NCBI GenBank assembly: GCA_047610385.1
Contig: JBLGAC010000002.1
Location: 145,512-209,511 of the forward strand
Direction of reading: 5' to 3'
DNA: 64,000 nt
Origin: JBOCEF01 sp047610385
GTDB taxonomy: Bacteria > Pseudomonadota > Alphaproteobacteria > Rhodobacterales > Rhodobacteraceae
In this document: in pieces, positions 53,985 through 62,957 of the stretch
Position numbering within the stretch: the stretch's first letter is position 1
Layout of the letters: each line of letters begins with the position of its first letter
Translations under genes and position numbers: made by a program
The notes under the pieces: model-generated
What the model saw: only the letters and a program-made list of their open reading frames with translations
Databases searched by the model: none
What the model was told of the DNA's origin: nothing

Positions 53985-54869
53985 GGGTCAGGACCCATAA
54001 AGGGGATTCCCATTGACTGCCGGTTATGTTTCAAACGTCCCAAACGTTGGGAGGTTCGCGATGTCTGATCCCCACTTCTGGCTCACACAAGCCCAGTTTT
54101 TGCGCCTGCAGCCACTTTTGCCCAATAAGCCTCGCGGGGTACCTCGGGTCGATGATCGGCGGGTGATCAGTGGCATCATCCATGTCATCCGGGGCGGGCT
54201 GATGTGGCGTGATGCCCCCGCCGCCTACGGTCCGCACAAGACACTTTACAACCGGTTCATCAGGTGGGGCCGGATCGGCGTGTTCGATCGGATATTCGCA
54301 ACTCTGGCCGCCGAGAGCGCGGCAACCGACACGTTGTTGATAGACGCAGGCCCACCTCAAAGCGCACCGCAGCTCGGCGAGCCTGCGTAAAAAGGGGCTG
54401 TTCCCCACCGCATCGGACGGACCAACGGGGGCCTGACCTTCAAGCTGCACGCGGTCTGCGACGGCGACGGCAAGCCATTGATTCTGCTGCTCACCGAGGG
54501 CCACCCTCTCGGCGATGCACGCATCGCCTGCCGGGCAGCGGGCAGCGATTATCGCGGCGGCGCGACCGTCTTGCAGGCGCTGCCGGGTGCCAGGGCCCTT
54601 ATCGCCGACAAGGGCGTCGAGGCGCGACTAATTCCACCAAGCCCTGTCCGAACTGAAAATCTCACCATGCATTCCAAGACGCAAGAACCGCAAAGCCCCG
54701 ACCCCCTACGACGCCAAAATCTACCAGCAGCGCAATCTGGTCGAGCGCAAGTTCGGAAGGCTCAAGGACTGGCGCAGGATCGCAACCCGATATGACCGAT
54801 GCGCCCACACGTTCATGAGCGCCATCTGCATCGCTGCAACCGTCATATTCTGGTTATGAGTCCTGAGCC
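53985..54869 (+). mobile_element. IS5-family (IS427-like) element with intact ends, transposase broken
   Basis: 885 bases. Left end GGGTCAGGACCCATAA (53985-54000) and the reverse complement of the right end (54854-54869) agree at 14 of 16 positions. A TA duplicate flanks both sides (53983-53984, 54870-54871), the target duplication expected for this group. A short hairpin TCCCAA/TTGGGA (54038-54052) overlaps the ribosome site of the transposase gene. Confidence 0.85.
54061..54859 (+). pseudogene. IS5-family transposase, frameshifted
   Basis: Starts MSDPHFWLTQAQFLRLQPLLP with GGGAGG upstream, and reads on through VDDRRVISGIIHVIRGGLMWRDAP as in IS427-type transposases. The frame breaks near 54345 (extra base) and shifts again near 54405; more breaks follow between 54500 and 54720. 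The end is recognisable: NLVERKFGRLKDWRRIATRY and the final FMSAICIAATVIFWL. Not expected to make active transposase, unless programmed frameshifting were at work, which the number of breaks argues against. Confidence 0.85.
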
Positions 54870-54871
54870 TA

Positions 54872-55094
54872 GCATAGGTGCCGCTGTTATCGAGATGTTC
54901 AATAAAGCGGTTATTCAAGCGCAACATTGTAAGCAAAGGGTATAAAAAATATGTAATTATTTTAGCACCTAATAGACATTATCTGGTGACTGTAGCGCCG
55001 AAATTCATGTCCTGTCAGACGCCTAGGTGACTTTGAACCCCATAAATCGTGGCACAGTAGGCCACATTCTACACGCCCTGCGAGCCCCCCCAAG
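54872..55094. other. AT-rich spacer, nothing recognised
   Basis: AT-rich bases between two IS remnants with no coding or RNA signal seen. Confidence 0.4.
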
Positions 55095-55208
55095 CGCATG
55101 ATTGGCCTCCTGAACCAACTTCGCCGCGCCGCCACCCGCTGTGAAAGCACCGCCGCGAGCTTCCCAAGCTTCGACCACATCTCGGCCATTTATCGCTGGA
55201 TGCGCCTT
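55095..55208 (+). pseudogene. Fragment of an IS5-family transposase C-terminus
   Basis: Translates as RMIGLLNQLRRAATRCES followed by SFPSFDHISAIYRWMR, the C-terminal helix region of IS5-family transposases (RxxxxFRRxATRYDK...FLxFxxxAAIxxWxR). It resembles the minus-strand fragment at 55381-55600 at base level, so both derive from the same element type. Confidence 0.65.
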
Positions 55209-55380
55209 GTCCATGTGGGTCATAGAGGCGTGATAAATATTCCAATTTTGTAGTAAATCTTCGACTCACTGCAGCTCACGTGGGCCATGAATTAAATTCA
55301 TACGGCTGATTGATTTATGAAATCAAAAAATACTTTTTTTATTCAAGGTCTGGATCATTGGTGTTTTGCACTGAGCAGTG

Positions 55381-55600
55381 TGGGCAAAGCGCATCCCGCG
55401 ATGGATCGCGTCGATTTGGACGAAGCTGAGAAAGTCGTGGAGGTCTTGTCATAGCGGGTGGCGACGCGGCGAAATTGCGTCGCAAAGCCTATCATGCGCT
55501 CGATGCGGTTGGGCCTCGCGTAGCGAACCCGGTCCAGCGTGCCTGGGTGCTTGCGGTTGGGTTTCCACGGATTGATCGGGTGTGCCTGGACCCGCGCCAA
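55381..55600 (-). pseudogene. Inverted fragment of a similar IS5-family transposase
   Basis: On the minus strand: PWKPNRKHPGTLDRVRYARP, then NRIERMIGFATQFRRVATRY and, after a frameshift, LSFVQIDAIHRGMRFAHTAQ. This is the last third of an IS5-family transposase, cut off on its upstream side. Confidence 0.7.
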
Positions 55601-55649
55601 TTTGGCTCCGGTCACTTGAGAGCGATGCTCGCCATCAAGCAGACCAAAC

Positions 55650-56870
55650 ATGGCACACAGACACAGCGACGACTTCATAAGGGATGCGGCGCGCATCGCG
55701 CTGATTGCACCATTGTCCGGCAGTCAACGCGCAGTATCGATGAAAGGGGGTGTCGACAGGTTTCTGCAGATCTTGGTGTTGGGCTTTCAACGTTGAACAA
55801 ATGGGTGAACGCGTTTTCAAAAAAAGTGATGCCGGCTGGCCCCAGCCATAATCTGGTGCGAGATAATGACCGCCAGCGCCACGAGAACCGCATCCTCAAG
55901 GAGGAGAGGGAGGTCCTGAAATAGGCGATAATTCACGCACTCTTTCTCGCGCACTTTCAATGCCTTGCCAGGCAACGGGCAGTCGCCTGACGGTGAATGC
56001 ATGCATTCACCGTCAGGCCAACGGATTGCAAAGCAATCGATGAGAGGGGGCCTGCGCCCTGCCGCCTTCGCACTGACATGGTTCTGCTGGCGCACATCAA
56101 GGACCATCACTCTACCAGTATTGGCATCTATATTCAGTCTCAGAAAAAAATAGCAAAATAAGAACGGGTTGACTGTGGTGCATAGAGGTATCGACCACCT
56201 GATTTGCCGGAATGCAATCTGATTATCATAATTAAAAAATATAAATTATGATTAATATTAATCATTTGATAAGCATATCACCTGATATTATCAGCCAATA
56301 ATTACAGGCAATCTGGACGAACCAGAAAGATCCTATCATCGATGCTGCATGTCAAATTACAGGCTACAGGCAGGCGACATTTTGGTCCACGAAGGCTGGA
56401 TCTATTTGGCTGTCATGCTGAATATTAATTCCCAGCGCGTCATTGCTCTACGTGATTGCATGAAAATTCCCTTTGGGTAGAAAAATATTAGATCCGCAAT
56501 TTTTTAGAAAACCTTGGCAATCCGCTTTCTAACGATGGAGAATTCCCTGCGCGAGCCGCTAAGAGCCCTCATCCATCATGCGGTCAGGGGCGGCCAATAT
56601 TTCTTGCACAACTATAAAAACTCCCGCGTCATAATGGTTTCGAACAACAATGAGCGGTAAGTGAAATTATTACCAAATTTTCACCACTTAGACTTTATTA
56701 AGGATGATCAATTCAGAGATGATCTGGCGTCGATTTTGACCCACACGCTACTCAGCAGAGGTCGCACTGTTCGACTACATCAATGACTTCTAAAATCCGC
56801 GGCGCTAATTTTCAGCCTTAAACCCCAACCTGAAAGGCGCTGAGCGATCTCAGCGGGTTTTGAGTCCATC
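55650..56870 (+). pseudogene. Decayed IS3-family element (OrfA and OrfB remnants)
   Basis: OrfA: DDFIRDAARIAL, then RQVSADLGVGLSTLNKWVNAF and ENRILKEEREVLK, where the next Lys codon has become TAG (55922-55924). OrfB pieces in order: DMVLLAHIKDHHSTSIGIY (~56078-56137), DILVHEGWIYLAVMLNINS with RVI (~56375-56445), LRALIHHAVRGGQYFLHNY (~56553-56610) and ELIWRRRF/EVALFDYINDF (~56716-56795). These match the IS3 integrase core in sequence and order, with many stops and deletions. The element has lost function. Confidence 0.75.
55985..56018. repeat. 34-bp perfect palindrome
   Basis: From GCCTGACGGTGAATGCA to its exact reverse complement, centred on TGCATGCA with no loop. It is followed by a small hairpin GATTGC-AAA-GCAATC (56024-56038). 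It lies inside the decayed IS3 element, where the start of OrfB should be. Confidence 0.9.
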
Positions 56871-56889
56871 TGTTCACGAAACTGGATGG

Positions 56890-57595
56890 AGCCGCTGATG
56901 CCCTAGGCCGCCTGCGCACGACCAACCTGCGGGACGTAGTGAGCGCGATCCAATACATCGTCGTGACCGGCTGTTAGTGGGGCCTGTTGCCGCGAGACTT
57001 CGCACCCTTCACGATCGTTCAGAGATACTTTTACGACTGGCGCAACGGCGGCCTTTTGCGCACCATCAACTATCGGCTGGTGATGGCGACGCGCGAACTG
57101 GAAGGACGGGTCCAGTCCTTCAGCTGGCGCTATCGACAGTCGATGCGTAAAAATGATCAAAAGTGGCGGGCCACGTGGTTTTGATGCGGGAAAACTGATC
57201 AAGGGCCGCAAGCGGCATATCACGGTCGGAAAGCTCGGGTTGATGGTCGGCGCCGTGGTGCATTCGGCCGACGTGCAGGATCGTGACGGGGCACTGATGG
57301 TGCTCCGCTCGATCCGCAAAAGCTGGCCTTGGCTGCGCCATGTCTTCGCTCCTCTCGGCGCTGCCATGCATCGCCAGCCGGGCAACGGACGGCGGCTATG
57401 CCGGGCCGAAGCAGCGCGACGCTCTCAAGGGCGAGCGTGACTGGCGGATCAAGATCATCAAGCGATCCGATGCCGTCGCCTCGCCAAAGACTGGGAAGCC
57501 GCCATCTCAAGCGCCAAGGCGTGGCTCCTGCTCACCCATATCCGTATTCTAAACAGACGCTTGGCGCGGCTTAACGCAGAGCCGGTGGAACTATG
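56890..57595 (+). pseudogene. Decayed IS5-family (IS1031-like) transposase
   Basis: Fragments in order: LRDVVSAIQYIVVTGC then a stop then WGLLPRDFAPFTIVQRYFYDW; GRKRHITVGKLGLMVGAVVHSADVQDRDGA; SIRKSWPWLRHVF; DGGYAGPKQRDAL; IKIIKRSDAV; and RRLAKDWEAAISSAKAWLLL. Several stops, a ~37-base insertion before DGGYAG and a deletion of the VVERTFAWL region mark it as dead. It is a different IS5 subgroup from the element at 53985. Confidence 0.8.
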
Positions 57596-57669
57596 AGGCG
57601 GGTTTTTAGGCTGGAAAAGCCCCTTGGTCTATGAACGAAAGGCCGCTTAAGTGAGCATATGATCGGAAA

Positions 57670-58105
57670 CGAAAGCGCGACAGCTCCAGATGAATGCAGT
57701 CATCGTCAGGTGCCTGCGGTGCATGAGATTTAAAAATACCCGATCGGATACTATTTGAAGTGCTGCCTGGCGGGCTTGTCGCCGCCGGCTTTGGGCAGGC
57801 GCGAGATGGCGCGGCGTTGCAGACAGCGATGCAGGGCTGAGCGGCCCAGATGCGGGATGGTCGGCCGAAGCTCGTGCAAGAAATCGTCCAGCGGCCGCGC
57901 TCAGTGACGGCGAAACGCGACAATCACCGCCTCGTCTTCGACGCTGAGAACCAGCGCCCGCGAATCTGTGGGAAAGTCCGCTGGCACCGGTGCGCGTCTG
58001 TCACTTTAGGGCCATCTTTGGATTGATTCCATAGCTCTTAGACAGTGCTCTCAGACTGTCCGAGCTTTTTCTGGATCACGCGCCTGACGGCCCCCGTCGT
58101 CGTGT
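57670..58105 (-). pseudogene. N-terminal remnant of an IS481-family transposase
   Basis: Reading from 58105 leftward: TTGAVRRVIQKKLGQSESTV, then VLSVEDEAVIVAFRRH, a stop, RPLDDFLHELRPTIPHLGRS, ALHRCLQRRAISRLPKAGGD, a stop and YPIGYF. This is the two-helix N-terminal half of IS481-type transposases, with at least one frameshift and two stops. Confidence 0.75.
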
Positions 58106-58110
58106 GCTTC

Positions 58111-58549
58111 CGTGCAGGATCTGGCCGATAGTGCGCCCTTCAATTTGAGTGGTGATGTTGCACCATCAAAACTGGGGGGCAAGCACCTAGGTGTTCAGTT
58201 CTGGCATCTGGTGGATAGGGGCGAGGGTGAATCGTTTCCGGTTCTGATATCCATATCTTACAGATATATTCGTAGGACATTCAGAGCCCTCAACTTTTAT
58301 GTGAAATTTTAATCCACCAATAAGTCGATGAGATGTGTTTTCAAGACATCACAAATTTCACAGTGACATCGTTTAAAAATGGCATAATTTGTCATACAGT
58401 TAAATTGTATGGCGATATCTGTTACCACAGACGAAAATAATTAATTTGGATTTTTCATTTATACAACTGACTTTTTGGCTTGATTAGCCAATGCACGATC
58501 TTTTTATCTCACGATTCATATCTAAGCGCATTGTTTTGAGCTAGATGGT
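58111..58549. other. AT-rich spacer, nothing recognised
   Basis: Short open frames only. No family, RNA or repeat signal seen. Confidence 0.4.
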
Positions 58550-58740
58550 GCTCTAGTTGGGAGGATTTTTGGGGATTTGGACGCCATTGTCGGTGAGAAT
58601 AGTGTGGACTTGGCGGGACACGACTTTTCGCATGTGCAACAGGAACTCTCAGGCGGTGCGCCTGTTAACCTTTTCAGCGCGGTTGGTCAAAAAAATTCAC
58701 GCATGCGGTCAGTTCCAACAAACTTTGAGAGCTTGCCCCG
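58550..58740 (-). pseudogene. Catalytic-core remnant of an IS481-family transposase
   Basis: On the minus strand: LTNRAEKVNRRTA, a stop, then EFLLHMRKVVSRQVHTILTD followed by NGVQIPKNPP. This is the second DDE strand (HTxLTDNGxQF) of an IS481/integrase core. It lies upstream of the N-terminal remnant on that strand, so the pieces are out of order or come from two copies. Confidence 0.7.
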
Positions 58741-59309
58741 GGCTAACTGTGCTACTGCATTAAAAATATGAAAATGATTAAATTAAATATAACTTGAATA
58801 TTTGGTAATACAATTTTTTACAAGACACATCGTAAAACGTCATGCTGATTCAGTCAAATATACAGCGACAAACTTTTCTGCTGCGCAATATATGGATGCA
58901 GAGCGCAGATACAATAATCAAAATTTAACAGCATATGTCATGTAGAATACATCGAACGTACTTTATTTGAAATATTTCAGGAAAGCAAGTAATAATTATT
59001 TTGTCTCAATCTTTAAATAGTCAACAGTGGCTCTCTTTTACCGTTTGGTCATCGTATTTGGTGTATTTCCCGATGCCATGCACGAACTTGTGCGAGTGGA
59101 ACCTGCGATCACTGTAGCACAGCTCTGACGGCGAACGTTCTCATGGTGATATCTTGATAAGTTTTTCAATAGTGCAATATTAAAGTAATGAAGTTGGATA
59201 ATATCATAAAAAAATTTGAATATTCAGCTGTAATTGAAATAATTATTGGTTTTATAACCCTACAAAATCAACTCTAATTTGAGATTTTTGCCAATTTAGG
59301 TCATAGCTT
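58741..59309. other. Very AT-rich stretch, no gene
   Basis: Low-GC sequence with no open frame of protein-like composition. Nothing further is recognised. Confidence 0.5.
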
Positions 59310-59690
59310 ATGTCTCACCGAAGCCCAGTTTGCACGCCTGCAGTCATTTTTGCCCAAAAAGCCTTGTGGAGTACCGCAGGGCGATGACCAGCGGGTGATC
59401 AGCGGCATTCCCCATGTCATCCTGAGTGGGCTGATGTGGCGCGGCATGCCTGCTGCATAGGGCCCGCACAAGACCCTGTAAAATCGCCTCAGGCGCTGGC
59501 CGCCGAAAGCACGAACCGACACCGTGATGATCAACACCGCCCATCTTAAAATACATTGCACCAAGGGGAGCCTGCATAAAAAACGGGTTGTTCCCCGCCG
59601 GATTGGACGGACCAACGGTGCGTTGAGTCTAAATCTGCATTTGGGCCGCGATGCGCTCGGTTTGCCATTGAATTTGCTGAATTAAATGGC
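59310..59690 (+). pseudogene. Second, more decayed IS427-like transposase remnant
   Basis: Base-level relative of the transposase at 54061: LTEAQFARLQSFLPKKPCGVP, then QRVISGIPHVILSGLMWRGMP, with TAG and TAA stops in frame, then LHKKRVVPRRIGRTNGA and a weak trace to about 59690. About 15 bases after the ATG are missing, and the 3' half is lost. Same strand as the 54-kb copy. Confidence 0.75.
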
Positions 59691-60300
59691 CCAGAGGCCT
59701 CGTCATCATGGAGATCAAAAGCGACCTCAAATTCATCGATAAAGTAATTTATATGAGTACTTCATTGTAATAATTGCAATTTTTTAGCAAAACATTGTAA
59801 ATATAATTTATCAGTAGTTAATTTACTAGAAGCGTTTCACTCAATTTGGTGAGTAGAGTCAGAGTTTTATCTAAGAATTAGTTGGATAAAATTTCTTTTT
59901 CTTCAAAGGATGGACCTCTGCAGAACACGCAGGCCAACTTCCCAGCGCTTTTTTGTGCCACATCAGCCCAATTTATGGATATGCAATTGGCTTGTTTCTT
60001 GCGGTACGGCTTTGGGGTAAGCGAAAACACGGTTTACTGACCTCGAAGTCCCTTCCTTTCGGGCAGTGGCGTCATCCTGTGCGCGTGGCGCCAAATCAGC
60101 CACGGACACGCCGCCTTTGGCAGGGCAGCCATAATATGGGCCTTGGCGCAGTGGTTGGCCTATATCGAAGGTGCCTTAGCCAGACAGAAGTGGATCCTTG
60201 GGTTATGGAGTCTGAAAGTGATGGGGGATATTACTGTTCGTGTTATGATATCTCCGTATAAATAATTGATATATAAAATACACCTACCCATAAACCAAAC
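59691..60300. other. Spacer between IS remnants and gyrB, no gene assigned
   Basis: AT-rich to about 59930, then a GC-richer piece. On the plus strand 60070-60250 an open stretch reads HGHAAFGRAAIIWALAQWLA, with no recognised family and no clear start. Probably another fragment. Confidence 0.4.
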
Positions 60301-60326
60301 ACGACGCCCAATTTCATGGGCGCCGT
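60301..60326 (-). terminator. gyrB terminator
   Basis: ACGACGCCCA and TGGGCGCCGT pair at 9 of 10 positions around ATTTCA. On the minus strand the stem is followed by GTTTGGTTTATGG. It lies 28 bases past the gyrB stop. Confidence 0.65.
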
Positions 60327-60354
60327 GCAATTCCATAGCCATCCGTGCAGTGCC

Positions 60355-62778
60355 TCAGGTGTCGATGTTGGCAACCTGCAGCGCGTTGTCTTGGATGAAT
60401 TGGCGGCGCGGTTCGACCACGTCACCCATCAGCTTTGAGAAAATCTCATCCGCCTCATCCATGTGATCGACCCGCACCTGCAGCAGTGTGCGCGCCTCCG
60501 GGTCGAGGGTGGTTTCCCACAGCTGGCCGGGGTTCATTTCGCCCAGGCCTTTGTAGCGCTGCAGCGACTGGCCTTTTTCACCAGCGGCGAGGATCACGTC
60601 CAACAGCTCCTGCGGGCCATGGATGCGCTCGTCTTTTTCCTTGCGGCGCAGCACGGCGGGGGTGCTGTAGGTTTCCTTCAACGACCCGGACAAGGCCCCA
60701 AGGCGGCGGGCCTCAGCCGATCCGAGCACGGCACCGTCGAGGGTGCGGACCTCCGCCACGCCGCGCAGCACGCGCGTCAGGCGCAGGCCGCCATTTGCGG
60801 TCTGCTCGCCGGTCCAGCCACGCTCAGTGTCCGGCGCGATCATGTCCAGACGTTCGGCCACCCGCTGCGCCAGTGCCGCAGGGTCACCCTGCAACGCTTC
60901 GGGGTCCAGCGCGCCAGCGATGGCGGCCTGTTCGATCACGAAGCGCGGGACGTTTGTGGGAAAGGACATCAGCGCATGGCGGGCTGAGCGGGCTTCTTCA
61001 ACCACGCGCGCGAGGTCGGGGCCGGCCAGCTGCGTGCCATCGCCCAGCGTCAGCAGCGCGCCTTCGAGGCCCTGTGCAATCAGGTAATCTTCAAGCGCGT
61101 GCTGGTCCTTCAGGTAAACCTCAGATTTGCCACGCGCAACCTTGTAAAGCGGCGGCTGTGCGATGAAAAGATGCCCGCCTTCGATCAGTTCCGGCATCTG
61201 GCGGAAGAAGAACGTCAGCAAAAGCGTGCGAATATGGGCGCCGTCAACGTCAGCATCTGTCATCACGATGATCTTGTGGTAGCGTAGCTTGTTGATGTTG
61301 AATTCGTCATGGCCGATCCCGGTGCCGAGCGCGGTGATCAGGTTGCCGATCTCCTGGCTGCCCAGCATCCGGTCAAAGCGCGCGCGCTCCACGTTCAGGA
61401 TCTTGCCACGCAGCGGCAGCACCGCCTGATTGTGGCGCGACCGGCCCTGTTTGGCCGACCCGCCAGCGCTGTCACCCTCCACCAAGAACAGTTCGGACTT
61501 GGCCGGGTCCTTTTCTTGACACTCGGCCAGCTTACCGGGCAGATTGGCGACGTCATTCTTGCTCGACCGCTGCACAATTTCACGGGCGCGGCGGGCGGCG
61601 TCGCGGGCCAGTGCGGCGGTGACCACCTTTTCGGCGATCTTCTTCGCTTCGGCGGGGTTTTCCTGCAGCCAGTCGGATAGCTTCTCATTCATCAGCGATT
61701 CGACGGCGGTGCGGACCTCGCTGCTCACCAGCTTGTCTTTGGTCTGGGAGCTGAACTTGGGATCCGGCACTTTGACCGACAAAATACAGGTCAGCCCTTC
61801 GCGACTGTCATCGCCCGACAGGACGATTTTTTCCTTTTTCGCAATCCCGGAGGAGCCGACATAGGCGTTCACCGTCCGGGTCAGCGCCCCACGAAAGCCC
61901 GACAGATGCGTGCCGCCGTCGCGCTGGGGAATGTTGTTGGTGAAGACCAAAACATTTTCGTGGTAGCTGTCGTTCCACCACATTGCGACTTCAACGCCAA
62001 TCCCGTCCTTTTCACCGCGTACCACGATGGGCGCAGAAATAAGCGGGGTCTTAGACCTGTCAACATAGCGCACGAATTCTTCGACGCCGCCTTCATAGAC
62101 CATCAGTTCTTCGCGCGGCTCAGCACCACGTTCATCGCGCAGATGAATTTTGACGCCGGAATTCAGGAACGCAAGCTCGCGCAGGCGATGCTCCAAGGTC
62201 TTCCAGACGAAATCGCGGTTGGAGAACGTGTCCAGCGACGCGAGAAAACGCACCTCAGTGCCCTTTTCGCCGTTCGCCGGGCCGGTTTCGCGCAGGGATT
62301 CGACCGTGTCGCCATGGGCAAACTTGGCGTAATGGGCCTTGCCGTTGCGCCAAACGCGCAGCTCCAGCCAATCCGACAGCGCGTTGACCACGGACACGCC
62401 GACGCCGTGCAGACCGCCGGAGACCTTGTAGGAATTGCTGTCAAATTTTCCGCCCGCATGCAGATGGGTCATGATGACCTCAGCCGCCGAGACGCCTTCT
62501 TCCTTGTGGATGTCCACCGGAATGCCGCGGCCGTTGTCGCGCACCGACACCGAGCCGTCGGCGTGCAGCGTCACAGACACCGTGTCGCAATGGCCGGCCA
62601 GCGCCTCATCGATGCCGTTGTCCACGACCTCGTACACCATGTGATGCAGGCCTGACCCGTCATCGGTGTCGCCGATATACATTCCCGGCCGTTTGCGCAC
62701 CGCCTCAAGGCCCTTGAGAACCTTGATCGAGCCAGCGCCATATTCTTCGTCGGCGCTCGTGGACTGATCTTCCGACAT
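60355..62778 (-). CDS. gyrB: DNA gyrase subunit B
   Basis: 807 residues. GHKL ATPase (VRKRPGMYIGDTDDGSGLHH, EVVDNGIDEALAGH, SGGLHGVGVSVVNALS), transducer, TOPRIM (ELFLVEGDSAGGSAKQGR, IMTDADVDGAHIRTLLLTFF) and the C-terminal QRYKGLGEMNPGQLWETTLDP. With GyrA it makes negative supercoils. The ATG at 62778 (MSEDQ) is chosen; an ATG five codons earlier (62793) follows AAGAAG and is also possible. recF lies 179 bases upstream, the classic recF-gyrB order. Confidence 0.97.
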   Translation of the reverse strand: MSEDQSTSADEEYGAGSIKVLKGLEAVRKRPGMYIGDTDDGSGLHHMVYEVVDNGIDEALAGHCDTVSVTLHADGSVSVRDNGRGIPVDIHKEEGVSAAEVIMTHLHAGGKFDSNSYKVSGGLHGVGVSVVNALSDWLELRVWRNGKAHYAKFAHGDTVESLRETGPANGEKGTEVRFLASLDTFSNRDFVWKTLEHRLRELAFLNSGVKIHLRDERGAEPREELMVYEGGVEEFVRYVDRSKTPLISAPIVVRGEKDGIGVEVAMWWNDSYHENVLVFTNNIPQRDGGTHLSGFRGALTRTVNAYVGSSGIAKKEKIVLSGDDSREGLTCILSVKVPDPKFSSQTKDKLVSSEVRTAVESLMNEKLSDWLQENPAEAKKIAEKVVTAALARDAARRAREIVQRSSKNDVANLPGKLAECQEKDPAKSELFLVEGDSAGGSAKQGRSRHNQAVLPLRGKILNVERARFDRMLGSQEIGNLITALGTGIGHDEFNINKLRYHKIIVMTDADVDGAHIRTLLLTFFFRQMPELIEGGHLFIAQPPLYKVARGKSEVYLKDQHALEDYLIAQGLEGALLTLGDGTQLAGPDLARVVEEARSARHALMSFPTNVPRFVIEQAAIAGALDPEALQGDPAALAQRVAERLDMIAPDTERGWTGEQTANGGLRLTRVLRGVAEVRTLDGAVLGSAEARRLGALSGSLKETYSTPAVLRRKEKDERIHGPQELLDVILAAGEKGQSLQRYKGLGEMNPGQLWETTLDPEARTLLQVRVDHMDEADEIFSKLMGDVVEPRRQFIQDNALQVANIDT

Positions 62779-62879
62779 GCGTGTGGATCCCATGTTCTTC
62801 TTATGACGCCACACCCTATCTGGACACGCGATTGGTGTCACGGGCTGAGGGCGCTTTTTGGCGGGTGCGGGCGGCCTCG

Positions 62880-62897
62880 GGGGGCGAAAATGCCCCC
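62880..62897. terminator. GGGGGC/GCCCCC hairpin in the recF-gyrB gap
   Basis: Perfect 6-bp stem, loop GAAAAT, about 60 bases past the recF stop. It may end or weaken read-through from recF into gyrB. Confidence 0.4.
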
Positions 62898-62957
62898 GCT
62901 CATCCGCCCGCCGCGCCCAAGGGGGCGCGGGTGCCCCGATCCGAGGGGTGGTGCGGC

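Noticed and set aside
58112..58771. Short plus-strand frames in the AT-rich tract as small genes
   Set aside because: The second one is the antisense of an IS481 core; the first has no supporting signal.
53316..60354. Prophage or integrative island with attachment sites
   Set aside because: No integrase, phage gene, tRNA or direct-repeat boundary was seen; only transposase remnants.
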